Assembly (NCBI RefSeq): GCF_002498315.1
Contig: NZ_DAGX01000002.1
Location: 872,067-936,066, forward strand
Reading direction: 5' to 3'
DNA from: Methanofollis sp. UBA420
Lineage (GTDB): Archaea > Halobacteriota > Methanomicrobia > Methanomicrobiales > Methanofollaceae
Length of the DNA: 64,000 bases
Below are positions 1 through 8,391 of this stretch, in pieces; within the stretch, counting starts at the first letter, position 1, and the number at the start of each line of letters is the position of its first letter. Under the pieces are notes generated by a model, which was not told the origin of the DNA, ran no database searches, and saw nothing but the letters and a program-made list of their open reading frames with translations. Position numbers and translations under genes: made by a program.

Positions 1-298
1 TTTGGAGAGAGGAAATACAGGCGCAGACACTCAGGGACTCCAATTTACATAGCGACATACTGTCTGACCGGCATCGTTCATCCCTCATATTCACTCCATA
101 AACGCGATGAGACCCCTTCTTTAGCCTCTCGATCTGGTGCTTATAAATCCGGATGAAATATCCGTTGTTTACTATCGCTGTTTTCCGAAGATCGCAGACA
201 TCTTTTCGTGCTTCTTGCGTCCATGATCGAGCCCGGTACCACGGTCGCCCCAACCCGATCCTTTTTCTCCCCATGACAGAGACACAGAGTACCAGTCC
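1..298. other. Upstream non-coding region
   Basis: I see no convincing gene here. A TATA-like element (GCTTATAAATCC, 139-150) could drive rightward transcription into the PHP gene, leaving a leader of roughly 125 nt. The left edge may hold the end of a neighbouring transcription unit that lies outside the window. Confidence 0.4.
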
Positions 299-1165
299 AT
301 GCACTCTGGAGACACCCCCCTCAGGCCAGACCCCGGCGAGATCCTCTTCCAAAAGCCCGCACGAGAGGATCTCTCAGGCCCCGGCCTCCTCGCGGCCGAC
401 CTGCACGTCCACACCAACCACTCGGACGCCCCGACGCGGGTGAGAGACGCCCTGAAATTCGCCGCACGGCAGGGCATTGGTCTTGCGATCACCGACCACA
501 ACCAGATCAGCGGCGCCCTGGAGGCGTGCCGGGCCGGTACCGGCGTTCCCGTCATCCCGGGCATCGAGGTGAGTGCAGACGACGGCCCCCACCTCCTCCT
601 GTACTTCGCCGCGACCGCTGACCTGGAGGACTTCCACACCAGACACATCGAGAGGAAGAAGAGAGACGGACCCTTCATCGCCATCAGGATGACCACGGAG
701 GAAATCCTGGATGCACGAGAGGGCTACCACTCCGTCGCCGTCGAGGCGCACCCCTGCGGCTATGCCCTCCTGAACAGGGGCATCCAGCGAGGCCGGGACA
801 GTACCGGAACCTTCTCCCGCCTTGACGCCATCGAAGTGATCTCGGGCGGCATGGCTCGCACCCACAACCTGAAGGCCGCGGCCCTGGCCAGGCGGCACGG
901 CCTCGGGCAGACGGGCGGGACAGATGCCCACCTCCTCCGCGATATCGGGGGCGTCGTCACCTGTGCCCGGGCCGGGACAGTTGAGGAGTTCCTGGGCGCC
1001 ATCGTGCACCGCGAGACGGCGGTGGTTGGGCAGGAAACGAGCGTCCTCCGGAAGGCGGCAATGGGGGCGGCCGTCCTCCCCCGCCACCTCCCGTACGCCC
1101 TGCCCATCCTGCAGGACCGGGGAGAGCACCTGCTGACGATCGCCCTCTCCTGCCTGAAACACTAA
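299..1165 (+). CDS. PHP domain phosphoesterase
   Basis: A 288-residue protein of the polymerase-and-histidinol-phosphatase (PHP) superfamily, expected to be a metal-dependent phosphoesterase. Metal-binding motifs are visible: DLHVH at residues 34-38, TDHN at 65-68, an EAHPCGY histidine near 150 and GGTDAH near 205. The last resembles the C-terminal Asp-x-His of PHP sites. The N-terminal ~30 residues precede the domain and may be over-called, but this is the first start in frame. It is convergent with the cardiolipin synthase gene and overlaps its 3' end by 4 nt. The substrate cannot be told from sequence; stand-alone archaeal PHP proteins are mostly uncharacterised. Confidence 0.85.
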   Translation: MHSGDTPLRPDPGEILFQKPAREDLSGPGLLAADLHVHTNHSDAPTRVRDALKFAARQGIGLAITDHNQISGALEACRAGTGVPVIPGIEVSADDGPHLLLYFAATADLEDFHTRHIERKKRDGPFIAIRMTTEEILDAREGYHSVAVEAHPCGYALLNRGIQRGRDSTGTFSRLDAIEVISGGMARTHNLKAAALARRHGLGQTGGTDAHLLRDIGGVVTCARAGTVEEFLGAIVHRETAVVGQETSVLRKAAMGAAVLPRHLPYALPILQDRGEHLLTIALSCLKH

Positions 1166-2595
1166 CCCAGGGGCGAGAAGAGACGGGAGATCGACTCCTT
1201 GACCCGCACCAGACGGGGACGTTTCGCGTAGCTTTCCTGCGTGATCTCGGTGCAGACGGCGAGGTCTTCGACAAAACGCCTCTTCAGGTCGGCCCCGACG
1301 GCCGGGTCGTAGAAGAAAGCGTTCGCCTCGAAGTTCAGCCGGAAACTCCGCACGTCCCAGTTGGCACTGCCGACCGAGCCTGCTGTCCCGTCGACGACGA
1401 TGGTCTTCGCGTGGATGAAACCATTGTCATAGGTGTACGCCCGCACCCCCGCGTCGAGGAGGTCGGCGACGAAGGAGAGGCTCGCCCAGTAGACAAAGGG
1501 GTGGTCTGGCTTGCAGGGGATCATCACCCGCACGTCGACGCCGGAGAGGGCCGCAAGGCGGAGGGCGTCGGTGACGCTGTCGTCGGGGATGAAGTACGGA
1601 CTCTGGATGTACACCGACGACCGGGCCGCGTAGATCAGCTTGACATAGCCCTCCTTGATCGGGCTCCACCTGGTGTCGGGACCGCAGGAGACGATCTGGA
1701 CAGGCGTCGTGCCGGGAGACGTGCCGGACGGGGGAAAATAGGCCTGCTCATAGCCGAGATACTCCTCCGTGACATAGTTCCAGTCGAGGAGGAAGCGGAG
1801 TTGCAGCATCTTCACCGCGTCGCCGACGATCCTGACGGCAGTGTCCCGCCAGTAGCCGAGAGGCCCTGTCCCGAGGTACTCGTCCCCGATATTGAACCCC
1901 CCGATGAAGCCGATCGTCCCGTCGATGACGGCGATCTTCCGGTGATTGCGATAGTTCACCCGGTAGAGAGAAGGAAAGAAGACTCCGATCCTGCCGCCGG
2001 CATCGGTCAGTTCGTGGAAGGCCTCCTTCGACCCTTTCCCGGCCCGCGTCCCCATGGCGTCGAAGAGGAGGCGGACCTCGACGCCCTCCTTCGCCTTCTC
2101 TGCGAGGGCATGGACGACCGACCGACCGAGGGCGTCGTTGTTGACGATGAAGTATTCCAGGTGGACGTGGTGGCGGGCCGCACGGATCGCCTCGAAGAGT
2201 GCGTCGAACTTCTCCTTCCCGTCCGTATAGACCTCGACATAATTGTTCTCGGCCAGGAACGCACTGTTGTTCCTGAGGAGGGCGATGATCGTGTCGCGGT
2301 ATAACTCCGCGGCAGGGTTCGAGAATCTGGCAGACGTGTCGGCAAGTTTCCGGTTCTGCGTCTCGAAGATCTCCCTGAGGGCCAGGTCTTCCTTCTCCTT
2401 TACCGTGAACATCTTCTGCCGGGTGAAGTTCTGCCCGAAGATGAGATACAGGAAAAACCCGATCGCAGGGAGGAAGAAGAGCACCATCAGCCATGCAAGG
2501 GCGGCCGTCGGGTTCTTCCTCTCGACGAAGACGACGGCGATGGCGAAAAGGATGTCGAAAGCGAAGATGATGGCAAGGATGAGGGACCAGTTCAT
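1162..2595 (-). CDS. cls: Cardiolipin synthase (phospholipase D superfamily)
   Basis: A 477-residue membrane enzyme expected to join two archaeal phosphatidylglycerol-type lipids into archaeal cardiolipin. The N-terminus carries two transmembrane helices of the PLDc_N type (residues about 1-60, with the ERKNPTAALAWL segment between them). Two HKD catalytic motifs follow: HRKIAVID in the middle and HAKTIVVD in the C-terminal half, each with the downstream G-x-x-N/S-x-N context. Length matches bacterial ClsA and the characterised Methanospirillum enzyme. The ATG at 2595 follows GGGGTGG. A TATA-like element (CATTATATGC) lies near 2663-2672 on this strand. Confidence 0.93.
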   Translation of the reverse strand: MNWSLILAIIFAFDILFAIAVVFVERKNPTAALAWLMVLFFLPAIGFFLYLIFGQNFTRQKMFTVKEKEDLALREIFETQNRKLADTSARFSNPAAELYRDTIIALLRNNSAFLAENNYVEVYTDGKEKFDALFEAIRAARHHVHLEYFIVNNDALGRSVVHALAEKAKEGVEVRLLFDAMGTRAGKGSKEAFHELTDAGGRIGVFFPSLYRVNYRNHRKIAVIDGTIGFIGGFNIGDEYLGTGPLGYWRDTAVRIVGDAVKMLQLRFLLDWNYVTEEYLGYEQAYFPPSGTSPGTTPVQIVSCGPDTRWSPIKEGYVKLIYAARSSVYIQSPYFIPDDSVTDALRLAALSGVDVRVMIPCKPDHPFVYWASLSFVADLLDAGVRAYTYDNGFIHAKTIVVDGTAGSVGSANWDVRSFRLNFEANAFFYDPAVGADLKRRFVEDLAVCTEITQESYAKRPRLVRVKESISRLFSPLG

Positions 2596-2755
2596 TCAGA
2601 CCACCCCGTGAGAAGATGCAGAAAGGAGACGGCGCAGCATGGAGTGCCTCTCGTACAGGGAGCATATAATGCCATCGCCAGAGCGGCACGTCACCGGAAA
2701 AAAGGGCGTTCCCCCCAGAAGCCAGGGGCTGACAGGACGGTTCAACCGGCCCCGG

Positions 2756-2923
2756 TCATTTCCCCACCATACCAGCACCGCACTTCGGACATTTCATCTC
2801 GCGGCAGGGCACGCCCCGCGTCTTCGGTTCCTGATACCCGCACCTCGGGCATACGCAGTTCTCAGGAGGCACACCACGCCGGCCGAACCCTCGATCGGGC
2901 GGGCCTCCCTGACCATCAGACAC
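2756..2923 (-). CDS. Small zinc-ribbon protein, 55 aa
   Basis: A 55-residue protein starting at GTG 2923 with a strong Shine-Dalgarno GAGGTGA seven bases upstream. It has six cysteines in zinc-ribbon spacing: C23, C25, C28 (CVCPRCGY) and C40, C45, C48 (CREMKCPKCG), joined by a Lys/Arg/Pro-rich linker. The cysteine pattern and glycine-rich N-terminus look like a conserved family of very small methanogen zinc or iron proteins, but I cannot name a function. It lies between cls and marR, pointing away from marR, and shares the intergenic region that contains the MarR operator, so it may be co-regulated with the efflux genes. Confidence 0.75.
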   Translation of the reverse strand: MSDGQGGPPDRGFGRRGVPPENCVCPRCGYQEPKTRGVPCREMKCPKCGAGMVGK

Positions 2924-2981
2924 GATTGATTCACCTCAGGCGGGAGAAAGGCCGGGAGACGGAAAAAGGATCCGGCCTAGC

Positions 2982-3016
2982 ATTGTTGTCCGCACAACTG
3001 TTGCATGGACAACAAT
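2982..3016. promoter_or_regulatory. Palindromic operator, probable MarR site
   Basis: An imperfect 35-bp palindrome. The outer arms are ATTGTTGTCC (2982-2991) and GGACAACAAT (3007-3016), perfectly complementary. The centre (2992-3006) holds a second nested dyad CAAC-T-GTTG. It lies 31 bp upstream of the marR start and about 60 bp upstream of the divergent zinc-ribbon gene, the usual place for an autoregulatory MarR operator. Confidence 0.75.
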
Positions 3017-3046
3017 TATTCCCTCCTGGAACCAACATGATCTCCC

Positions 3047-3532
3047 ATGCAACCTCCCCACGATAAAGTTCCGCTCGGGGCCCTCATCTCCATCATCCAC
3101 CGGACGCACCACATCTTCATCGACGAGCAGATGAAGCGGTTCGGCCTCTCGTCGGGACAACTCTTCACCCTCATCCACCTCGCCCACGAGCAGGGCATCA
3201 CCCAGGACACCCTGGTCCGCCGCTTCCGCGTCGACAAGGGCACCGTCGCACGGGCCGTGCGGAGGCTGGAGGACGCGGGCTATATCAGCCGCACTGTCGA
3301 CCCCGACGACCGCCGGGCCGTTCAGATATTCCTGACAGACAGAGGGGAGGAGATCGTCCCGGAGACCATCAGGATCGACCGGGAGTGGGAGGAGGAGGTA
3401 TTTGCAGGACTCACCGACGAGGAGCGCAGACAGGCAGAGGCTCTCCTCAGAAAAATAGCACACAACAGCCTCAGGCTCGCACAGACAGGCGGGGACACAG
3501 ACTATGCACAACACTGGCACGAAAAACTCTGA
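3047..3532 (+). CDS. MarR-family transcriptional regulator
   Basis: A 161-residue winged-helix regulator. The order is an N-terminal dimerisation helix, an HTH around residues 45-85 (GITQDTLVRRFRVDKGTVARA), then the wing with the family signature DPDDRRAVQIFLTDRG, and C-terminal helices for dimerisation. It overlaps the first MATE gene by 29 nt, so the two are surely co-transcribed. The large palindrome just upstream is the likely operator. MarR proteins usually repress their own efflux operon and release DNA on binding a phenolic or lipophilic ligand; the ligand here is unknown. Confidence 0.92.
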   Translation: MQPPHDKVPLGALISIIHRTHHIFIDEQMKRFGLSSGQLFTLIHLAHEQGITQDTLVRRFRVDKGTVARAVRRLEDAGYISRTVDPDDRRAVQIFLTDRGEEIVPETIRIDREWEEEVFAGLTDEERRQAEALLRKIAHNSLRLAQTGGDTDYAQHWHEKL

Positions 3533-4913
3533 ACGGACAGGAACGACAGCAGGCGTCACCCTCCTCACCGGCGATCCGAAAAAGGCGATCATCAGGCTCT
3601 CCATCCCGATGATCGCGGCGATGCTCCTCTTCTCGACCTACAACCTCGCCGACGCCGTCTGGGTCGCGGGCCTGGGCTCGGACGCCCTCGCAGCCGTCGG
3701 CTTCATGACCCCGGTCTTCATGATCCTCTCCGGCCTCGCCGTTGGCCTCGGGGCAGGCGCCTCCTCCGCGGTCGCCCGCCGGATCGGCGCGGAGGACAGG
3801 GCAGGTGCGGATAACACCGCAGTCCACGCCGTCCTCATCGCCCTCGGCCTTGCAGCCCTCCTCACCCTACCCCTCATCCTCCTCGCGGGGCCGGTCGCCG
3901 CCCTCCTCGGCGCCGGGGAGATCGCCGAACTCGCGGCGGCGTACGGCCAGACTCTCTTCGCCGGCACGGTCTTTGTCCTCTTCACCAACATCGCCTATGC
4001 GATCCTCCGGGCCGAAGGGGACATGAAGAGGACGATGTACGCGATGGGTGCCTCGTCGGTCCTGAACATCGTCCTCGACCCCATCTTCATATACGGCGCG
4101 GGGATGGGCGTCGCCGGTGCGGCCCTCGCCACTGTCATCTCCATCGCGGCCGTCTCCGCGGTGCTCGTCTACTGGCTCTTCGTCAGGAAGGACACCTATG
4201 TCTCTCTCTCACGGGAAGCATTCTCGCCTGACTTCCGCGTCATCAGGGACATCCTGGGCGTCGGCCTCCCGGCAAGCCTGGAGTTCTTCCTGATGTCGGC
4301 CCTCGCGATCATCATCAACGGCCTCCTGGTGCAGGTCGCCGGCACCGACGCAGTCGCCGTCTACACCACAGGCTGGCGGGTCGTGATGTTCGGGATCATC
4401 CCCTTCGTCGCCATCGGCACCTCGGTGGTCTCGGTCACCGGGGCCGCGTACGGTGCCAGAAAATACGAGAAGCTCAGAACAGCCCACACCTTCTCCATCG
4501 GCCTCGGGATGGTGATCGCCCTCGCGATGAGCGCCATAACATGGCTCTTCGCCCCGCAGATAGCCCTCATTTTCACCTACTCCCCGGAGAGCGCCCACCT
4601 CGCCCCCGCGATCACCGCCTTCCTGATGACGATGTGCTTCTTCTACCCCTTCGTCCCGCCGGGCATCATGTCTGGCTCGATCTTCCAGGGAACAGGGAAG
4701 GGCACGACCTCCCTCGCGATCAGTTTCCTGAGAAACCTCCTCTTCATCGCTGTCTCGGCATGGGCGCTCGCGGTCCCCCTGGGCATGGGCGAAGCCGGGG
4801 TCTGGTGGGGCATCGTCGCGGGCGACATTCTCGGCGGGATCGTCGGCTTCCTCTGGGCGCGGCTGTACATCGCGCGGCTCATTGCCACTGGAAAGGGGCC
4901 GGACACCGCATAA
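3504..4913 (+). CDS. MATE family efflux transporter (copy 1)
   Basis: A 469-residue, 12-helix protein of the multidrug and toxic compound extrusion family. It begins with a short polar tail followed by the MATE opening GDPKKAIIRLSIPMI. Two homologous six-helix halves and the family pattern LADAVWVAGLGSDALAAVGF near residue 50 are visible. It would export cationic drugs or metabolites in exchange for Na+ or H+. The start lies inside marR (29-nt overlap). It is closely similar to the next gene, including a shared C-terminus (ARLYIARLIATGKGP versus ARFYIARLIAIGKGP), so the pair is a tandem duplication. Confidence 0.93.
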   Translation: MHNTGTKNSERTGTTAGVTLLTGDPKKAIIRLSIPMIAAMLLFSTYNLADAVWVAGLGSDALAAVGFMTPVFMILSGLAVGLGAGASSAVARRIGAEDRAGADNTAVHAVLIALGLAALLTLPLILLAGPVAALLGAGEIAELAAAYGQTLFAGTVFVLFTNIAYAILRAEGDMKRTMYAMGASSVLNIVLDPIFIYGAGMGVAGAALATVISIAAVSAVLVYWLFVRKDTYVSLSREAFSPDFRVIRDILGVGLPASLEFFLMSALAIIINGLLVQVAGTDAVAVYTTGWRVVMFGIIPFVAIGTSVVSVTGAAYGARKYEKLRTAHTFSIGLGMVIALAMSAITWLFAPQIALIFTYSPESAHLAPAITAFLMTMCFFYPFVPPGIMSGSIFQGTGKGTTSLAISFLRNLLFIAVSAWALAVPLGMGEAGVWWGIVAGDILGGIVGFLWARLYIARLIATGKGPDTA

Positions 4914-4971
4914 CCCTTTTTGTCCCGGCCCTGACAGAACCCTCCCACGGCGCAGACTCTGGCATGCTATC

Positions 4972-5102
4972 GTCCTGCAGGACAGACCCGATCAGGCGGC
5001 ACACACCGCGGAACCCTTATCTGCACGGACGGCGACATGATCCGCTCCTGCCCGGTACCACCCGGGCACACTCAGGAAGGGCACGGCCCCTGTTTTCCTG
5101 AG
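4972..5102. promoter_or_regulatory. Inter-MATE dyads
   Basis: The 226-bp gap between the two MATE genes holds a perfect 12-bp palindrome GTCCTGCAGGAC (4972-4983), and a hairpin with arms CTCAGGAA (5071-5078) and TTCCTGAG (5095-5102), ending 37 bp before the second MATE start. A TATA-like CCCTTATC lies near 5010. These could be an operator and a leader structure; function is inference. Confidence 0.35.
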
Positions 5103-5139
5103 ACGTTTGCATGAACACCATCTGATTTGAAGGATACGT

Positions 5140-6573
5140 ATGACAGAAAACACCACAATCACCTCCCACCCAGATGCAAAAATGACAGAACGGCAGGACG
5201 CGATCACTGAAGGTGTGGCCGTCCTCACCGGCGACCCGAAGAGAGCCATCGCACAGATTGCCGGCCCGATCATGGTTGCCATGCTCTTTCAGGCCGTCTA
5301 CAACCTTGCCGACGCCGTCTGGGTCGCAGGCCTCGGTTCGGACGCCCTCGCCGCCGTCGGCTTCGTCACCCCGATCTTCATGATCTTCATCGGCCTGGGG
5401 AGCGGCCTGGGGGCAGGCGTCACCTCGGCCGTTTCGCGCCGCATCGGCGCAGGAGACAGGGCAGGAGCGGACAACGCCGCGATGCACGGCATCGCCATCG
5501 TCCTGGTCCTCTCGGCTATCGTCACTCCCGCCCTCCTCCTCTTCCTCGAACCCCTCGTCCTCGCTCTGGGGGCCGGGGAGACCGCGGGATATGCCATAGA
5601 ATACGGCCTCATCATCTTTGCCGGAACCGTATTCATCCTCTTTGCCGACATTCTCTATGCCATCTTCACGGCCGAAGGGAACACACGGAGGACGATGTAC
5701 GCCGTCGCCGCTTCCGCGGTCCTCAACATCGTCCTCGACCCCATCCTCATCTACGGCGCCGGCATGGGTATTGCCGGTGCGGGGTGGGCGACTCTCATCT
5801 CGATGGCCGCCGTCTGCGCCCTCCTCCTGTACTGGTCTCTGGTCAGGAAGGACACCTATATCGCCATCAATTGGGGACGCTTCTCCCCGAACGGGCACAC
5901 GACCATGGACATCCTCACCGTCGGCATCCCTGCAAGCCTGGAGTTCGTGCTGATGTCTGCCGCCGCGATCGTCATCAACAGCCTTCTGGTGCAGGTCTCC
6001 GGCCCTGATGCCGTCGCCGTCTATACCGGCGGGTGGCGGATCGTCTTTTTCGCCCTGATCCCGTTCATCGCCATGTCCATCGCCGTCGTCTCGGTAGCGG
6101 GCGCGGCCTACGGCGCGAGAAAGTATGACAAACTGAAGGTCGCCCACTCCTTCGCGGTTCAATCGGGCATCCTCATCGGCCTCGGCCTCTCCCTCCTCAC
6201 CTGGTTCCTCGCGCCCTTCATCTCCTGGATCTTCACCTACTCGGCCGGGAGCACGCACCTTGCAGGAGGGATCACCGCCTTCCTGATGACGATGTGCTTC
6301 TTCTACCCCTTCATTGCACCGGGCATGATGTCGGCCGGGGTCTTCGAGGGAACGGGAAGGGGCATCTTCGCCCTTGCCGTTGAGTTCCTCAGGAACCTTG
6401 TCTTCATCGCCGTCTCGGCATGGGCGCTCGCGGTCCCCCTGGGCATGGGGGAGGTCGGGGTCTGGTGGGGCATCGTCGCAGGCAACATCCTTGGCAGCAT
6501 CGCCGGGTACCTCTGGGCGCGTTTTTACATCGCGCGGCTCATCGCCATAGGAAAGGGACCGGAGACCGCATAA
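5140..6573 (+). CDS. MATE family efflux transporter (copy 2)
   Basis: A 477-residue paralogue of the preceding MATE transporter, with the same order of twelve helices and the same LADAVWVAGLGSDALAAVGF block. The start ATG follows GAAGGAT at good spacing. It has its own upstream region with dyads instead of overlapping its neighbour, so it can be expressed separately. Its 3' end is convergent with the ZIP transporter gene, 7 bp apart, with a T-rich stretch between them that may serve as terminator. Substrate unknown. Having two copies in tandem suggests either dosage or divergence of substrate range. Confidence 0.93.
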   Translation: MTENTTITSHPDAKMTERQDAITEGVAVLTGDPKRAIAQIAGPIMVAMLFQAVYNLADAVWVAGLGSDALAAVGFVTPIFMIFIGLGSGLGAGVTSAVSRRIGAGDRAGADNAAMHGIAIVLVLSAIVTPALLLFLEPLVLALGAGETAGYAIEYGLIIFAGTVFILFADILYAIFTAEGNTRRTMYAVAASAVLNIVLDPILIYGAGMGIAGAGWATLISMAAVCALLLYWSLVRKDTYIAINWGRFSPNGHTTMDILTVGIPASLEFVLMSAAAIVINSLLVQVSGPDAVAVYTGGWRIVFFALIPFIAMSIAVVSVAGAAYGARKYDKLKVAHSFAVQSGILIGLGLSLLTWFLAPFISWIFTYSAGSTHLAGGITAFLMTMCFFYPFIAPGMMSAGVFEGTGRGIFALAVEFLRNLVFIAVSAWALAVPLGMGEVGVWWGIVAGNILGSIAGYLWARFYIARLIAIGKGPETA

Positions 6574-6580
6574 CCCTTTT

Positions 6581-7390
6581 TTACCCCAGCCCCACGTCCA
6601 GCACCATCATGACCACAAACCCCACCAGGGCGCCCATCGTGGCGAGGTCGGCATGGCCGTGCCCCTGGGACTCAGGGATCACGTCCTCGACGACCACGAA
6701 GATCATAGCGCCCGCGGCAAAGGCGAGGGCATAGGGGAGGAGAGAGGCCGCGACGATGACGGCGGCCGCACCGACAAGTGCTGCGACAGGTTCGACGGCC
6801 CCTGATAACTGTCCGTACCAGAAGCAGCGGAGGGGGGAGAGGCCCTCCTGCCGCAATGGAACGGAGACGGCCATCCCCTCGGGAAAGTTCTGGATGCCGA
6901 TGCCGAGAGCAAGAGCGAGGGCGGCGGCAAGGCTTGCGGTCGGGTGGCCGGCCGCCAGGGCGCCGAAGGCCACTCCCACAGCAAGTCCCTCAGGGATGTT
7001 GTGGATGGTGATGGCGAGGAGGAGGAGGGTGCTCCGGCGCCAGGACGTCTCCGGCCCCTCGGTACGGGAGAGGCCCGGGTGCAGGTGGGGGAGGAGCATG
7101 TCCACCCCCCTGAGACAGATCCCGCCGGCAAGAAACCCTGCCGCTGCGGGTATCCACTCGGGCAGGCCGGTGCCGGCCGACATCTCGATCGCCGGCAGGA
7201 GGAGAGACCAGAAACTGGCGGCGATCATCACGCCCGCGGCAAAACCCAGCATCCCGTCCAGCACCCTCCTGTCGACCTCGCGGGTCAGGAAGACGGTTGC
7301 CGCACCGAGAGCGGTCAGCGCCCAGGTGAAGAGGCCGGCAAGGAGTGCCTGCACCACCGGGTCAAGGGCCTGGAACTGCTCCATCACCAT
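6581..7390 (-). CDS. ZIP family metal transporter
   Basis: A 269-residue polytopic membrane protein of the ZIP (ZupT/GufA-like) family, expected to import Zn2+, Fe2+ or Mn2+. The paired metal-binding helices are clear: IHNIPEGLAVG in helix 4 and QNFPEGMAVS in helix 5. Both keep the H/Q-N-x-P-E-G core; the second has Gln in place of the usual His. A histidine-bearing loop (PHLHPGLS) precedes helix 4. Length is normal. Start is either ATG 7390 or the ATG two codons later. Confidence 0.9.
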   Translation of the reverse strand: MVMEQFQALDPVVQALLAGLFTWALTALGAATVFLTREVDRRVLDGMLGFAAGVMIAASFWSLLLPAIEMSAGTGLPEWIPAAAGFLAGGICLRGVDMLLPHLHPGLSRTEGPETSWRRSTLLLLAITIHNIPEGLAVGVAFGALAAGHPTASLAAALALALGIGIQNFPEGMAVSVPLRQEGLSPLRCFWYGQLSGAVEPVAALVGAAAVIVAASLLPYALAFAAGAMIFVVVEDVIPESQGHGHADLATMGALVGFVVMMVLDVGLG

Positions 7391-7532
7391 GTCTCACCCC
7401 CCTCCTTCATGCCACAACCTCCCGGGGCGGTCGGGCGTTTCACGCGCCCGGGGATAAGGGTTGTGACGCCCCGCCCCGATCCATCACCTCGATATACCCT
7501 GCCTCACAGAGATCAGAGGGAGAGGCGAGATC

Positions 7533-8339
7533 ATGCTCGGAGAAAGAGTCCTGGACGAGATCAGGAAATTTGTAGAGTCGAAAGAGAGCATCCGCGCCAT
7601 GGTCCTGACCGGTTCCTGGGCGCGGGGCGAGGCGACGGAACAGTCTGACGTCGACGTCTTTCTGGTCACCGCGGAGGAGAGGGAGACCGTCTTTTCCGAT
7701 CTGGCCGCCGACCTCAGCGGGGTGCAGGACGTCCTCGCCCCGATCCCGGAGAAGAGGGTCTTTTTCCTGGGGGACGGTTACCTGAAGGCCGAGGTCACGG
7801 TCATCCCCGCACTCGCGGAGATGGAGGGGTTGTATCGGGCGTCGCGTATCAGGGACCCCTCGCGGTCCGTGCCTGTCGATAAGGACGGGACGGCACGGGC
7901 GACCGTCGCCGGATGGTGCTTCGACGGCAGGGAAAGCGACCTCTCCTCCCTGACCGCCGTGGCCGCCGAAGAATTTCTCGAAGGCTTCGAACTCGCCTCC
8001 CGGTACGCGGGGAGGGGCGACGCCTACCGGTTCTACCACACGTACAACGAGGCCCTCGCGGCATATGCGGCCCTCCTGGTTCTGAAGCAGGGGTCTGCCG
8101 CCCACATCGACCTGCCACGGGATCTCGTCGAGGGAATGGGGCCGGCAGGGAGAGAGGCGTTCCGCGCCCTTGCCGGGAGCCTGGACCTCTCCGACGCCCC
8201 TGGACTCCTGCGGGATCTGGCAACGGCATTCGGAGAGACCTATGCCGGCGTGTATACAGCGGTCACCGGCCTCCCCAGGGCGCCTGAGACCATCGCACGC
8301 TGCACAGGCAGGTTCCTGCAGCGGGACAGGATAACATAG
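7533..8339 (+). CDS. Nucleotidyltransferase domain protein
   Basis: A 268-residue protein whose N-terminal ~100 residues show the DNA-polymerase-beta nucleotidyltransferase signature: GSWARGEATEQSDVDVFLV near residues 28-46, with the paired catalytic aspartates of the S-D-x-D motif. The remainder is helical and could be a C-terminal substrate-binding domain, as in kanamycin or lincosamide nucleotidyltransferases or MNT toxins-antitoxins. The length and single-gene setting argue against a HEPN/MNT pair. The substrate is unknown. The start ATG follows a GGGAGAGGCGAG stretch. Confidence 0.75.
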   Translation: MLGERVLDEIRKFVESKESIRAMVLTGSWARGEATEQSDVDVFLVTAEERETVFSDLAADLSGVQDVLAPIPEKRVFFLGDGYLKAEVTVIPALAEMEGLYRASRIRDPSRSVPVDKDGTARATVAGWCFDGRESDLSSLTAVAAEEFLEGFELASRYAGRGDAYRFYHTYNEALAAYAALLVLKQGSAAHIDLPRDLVEGMGPAGREAFRALAGSLDLSDAPGLLRDLATAFGETYAGVYTAVTGLPRAPETIARCTGRFLQRDRIT

Positions 8340-8391
8340 CGGCAGATTTTATATAGCGCCGGCACCCAGGGGCAGACAGGTCCGCCCCGCC

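Noticed and set aside
5017..6258. Long minus-strand open frame opposite the second MATE gene
   Set aside because: Composition is acidic and repetitive, as expected for the antisense of a hydrophobic GC-rich gene; no family resemblance.
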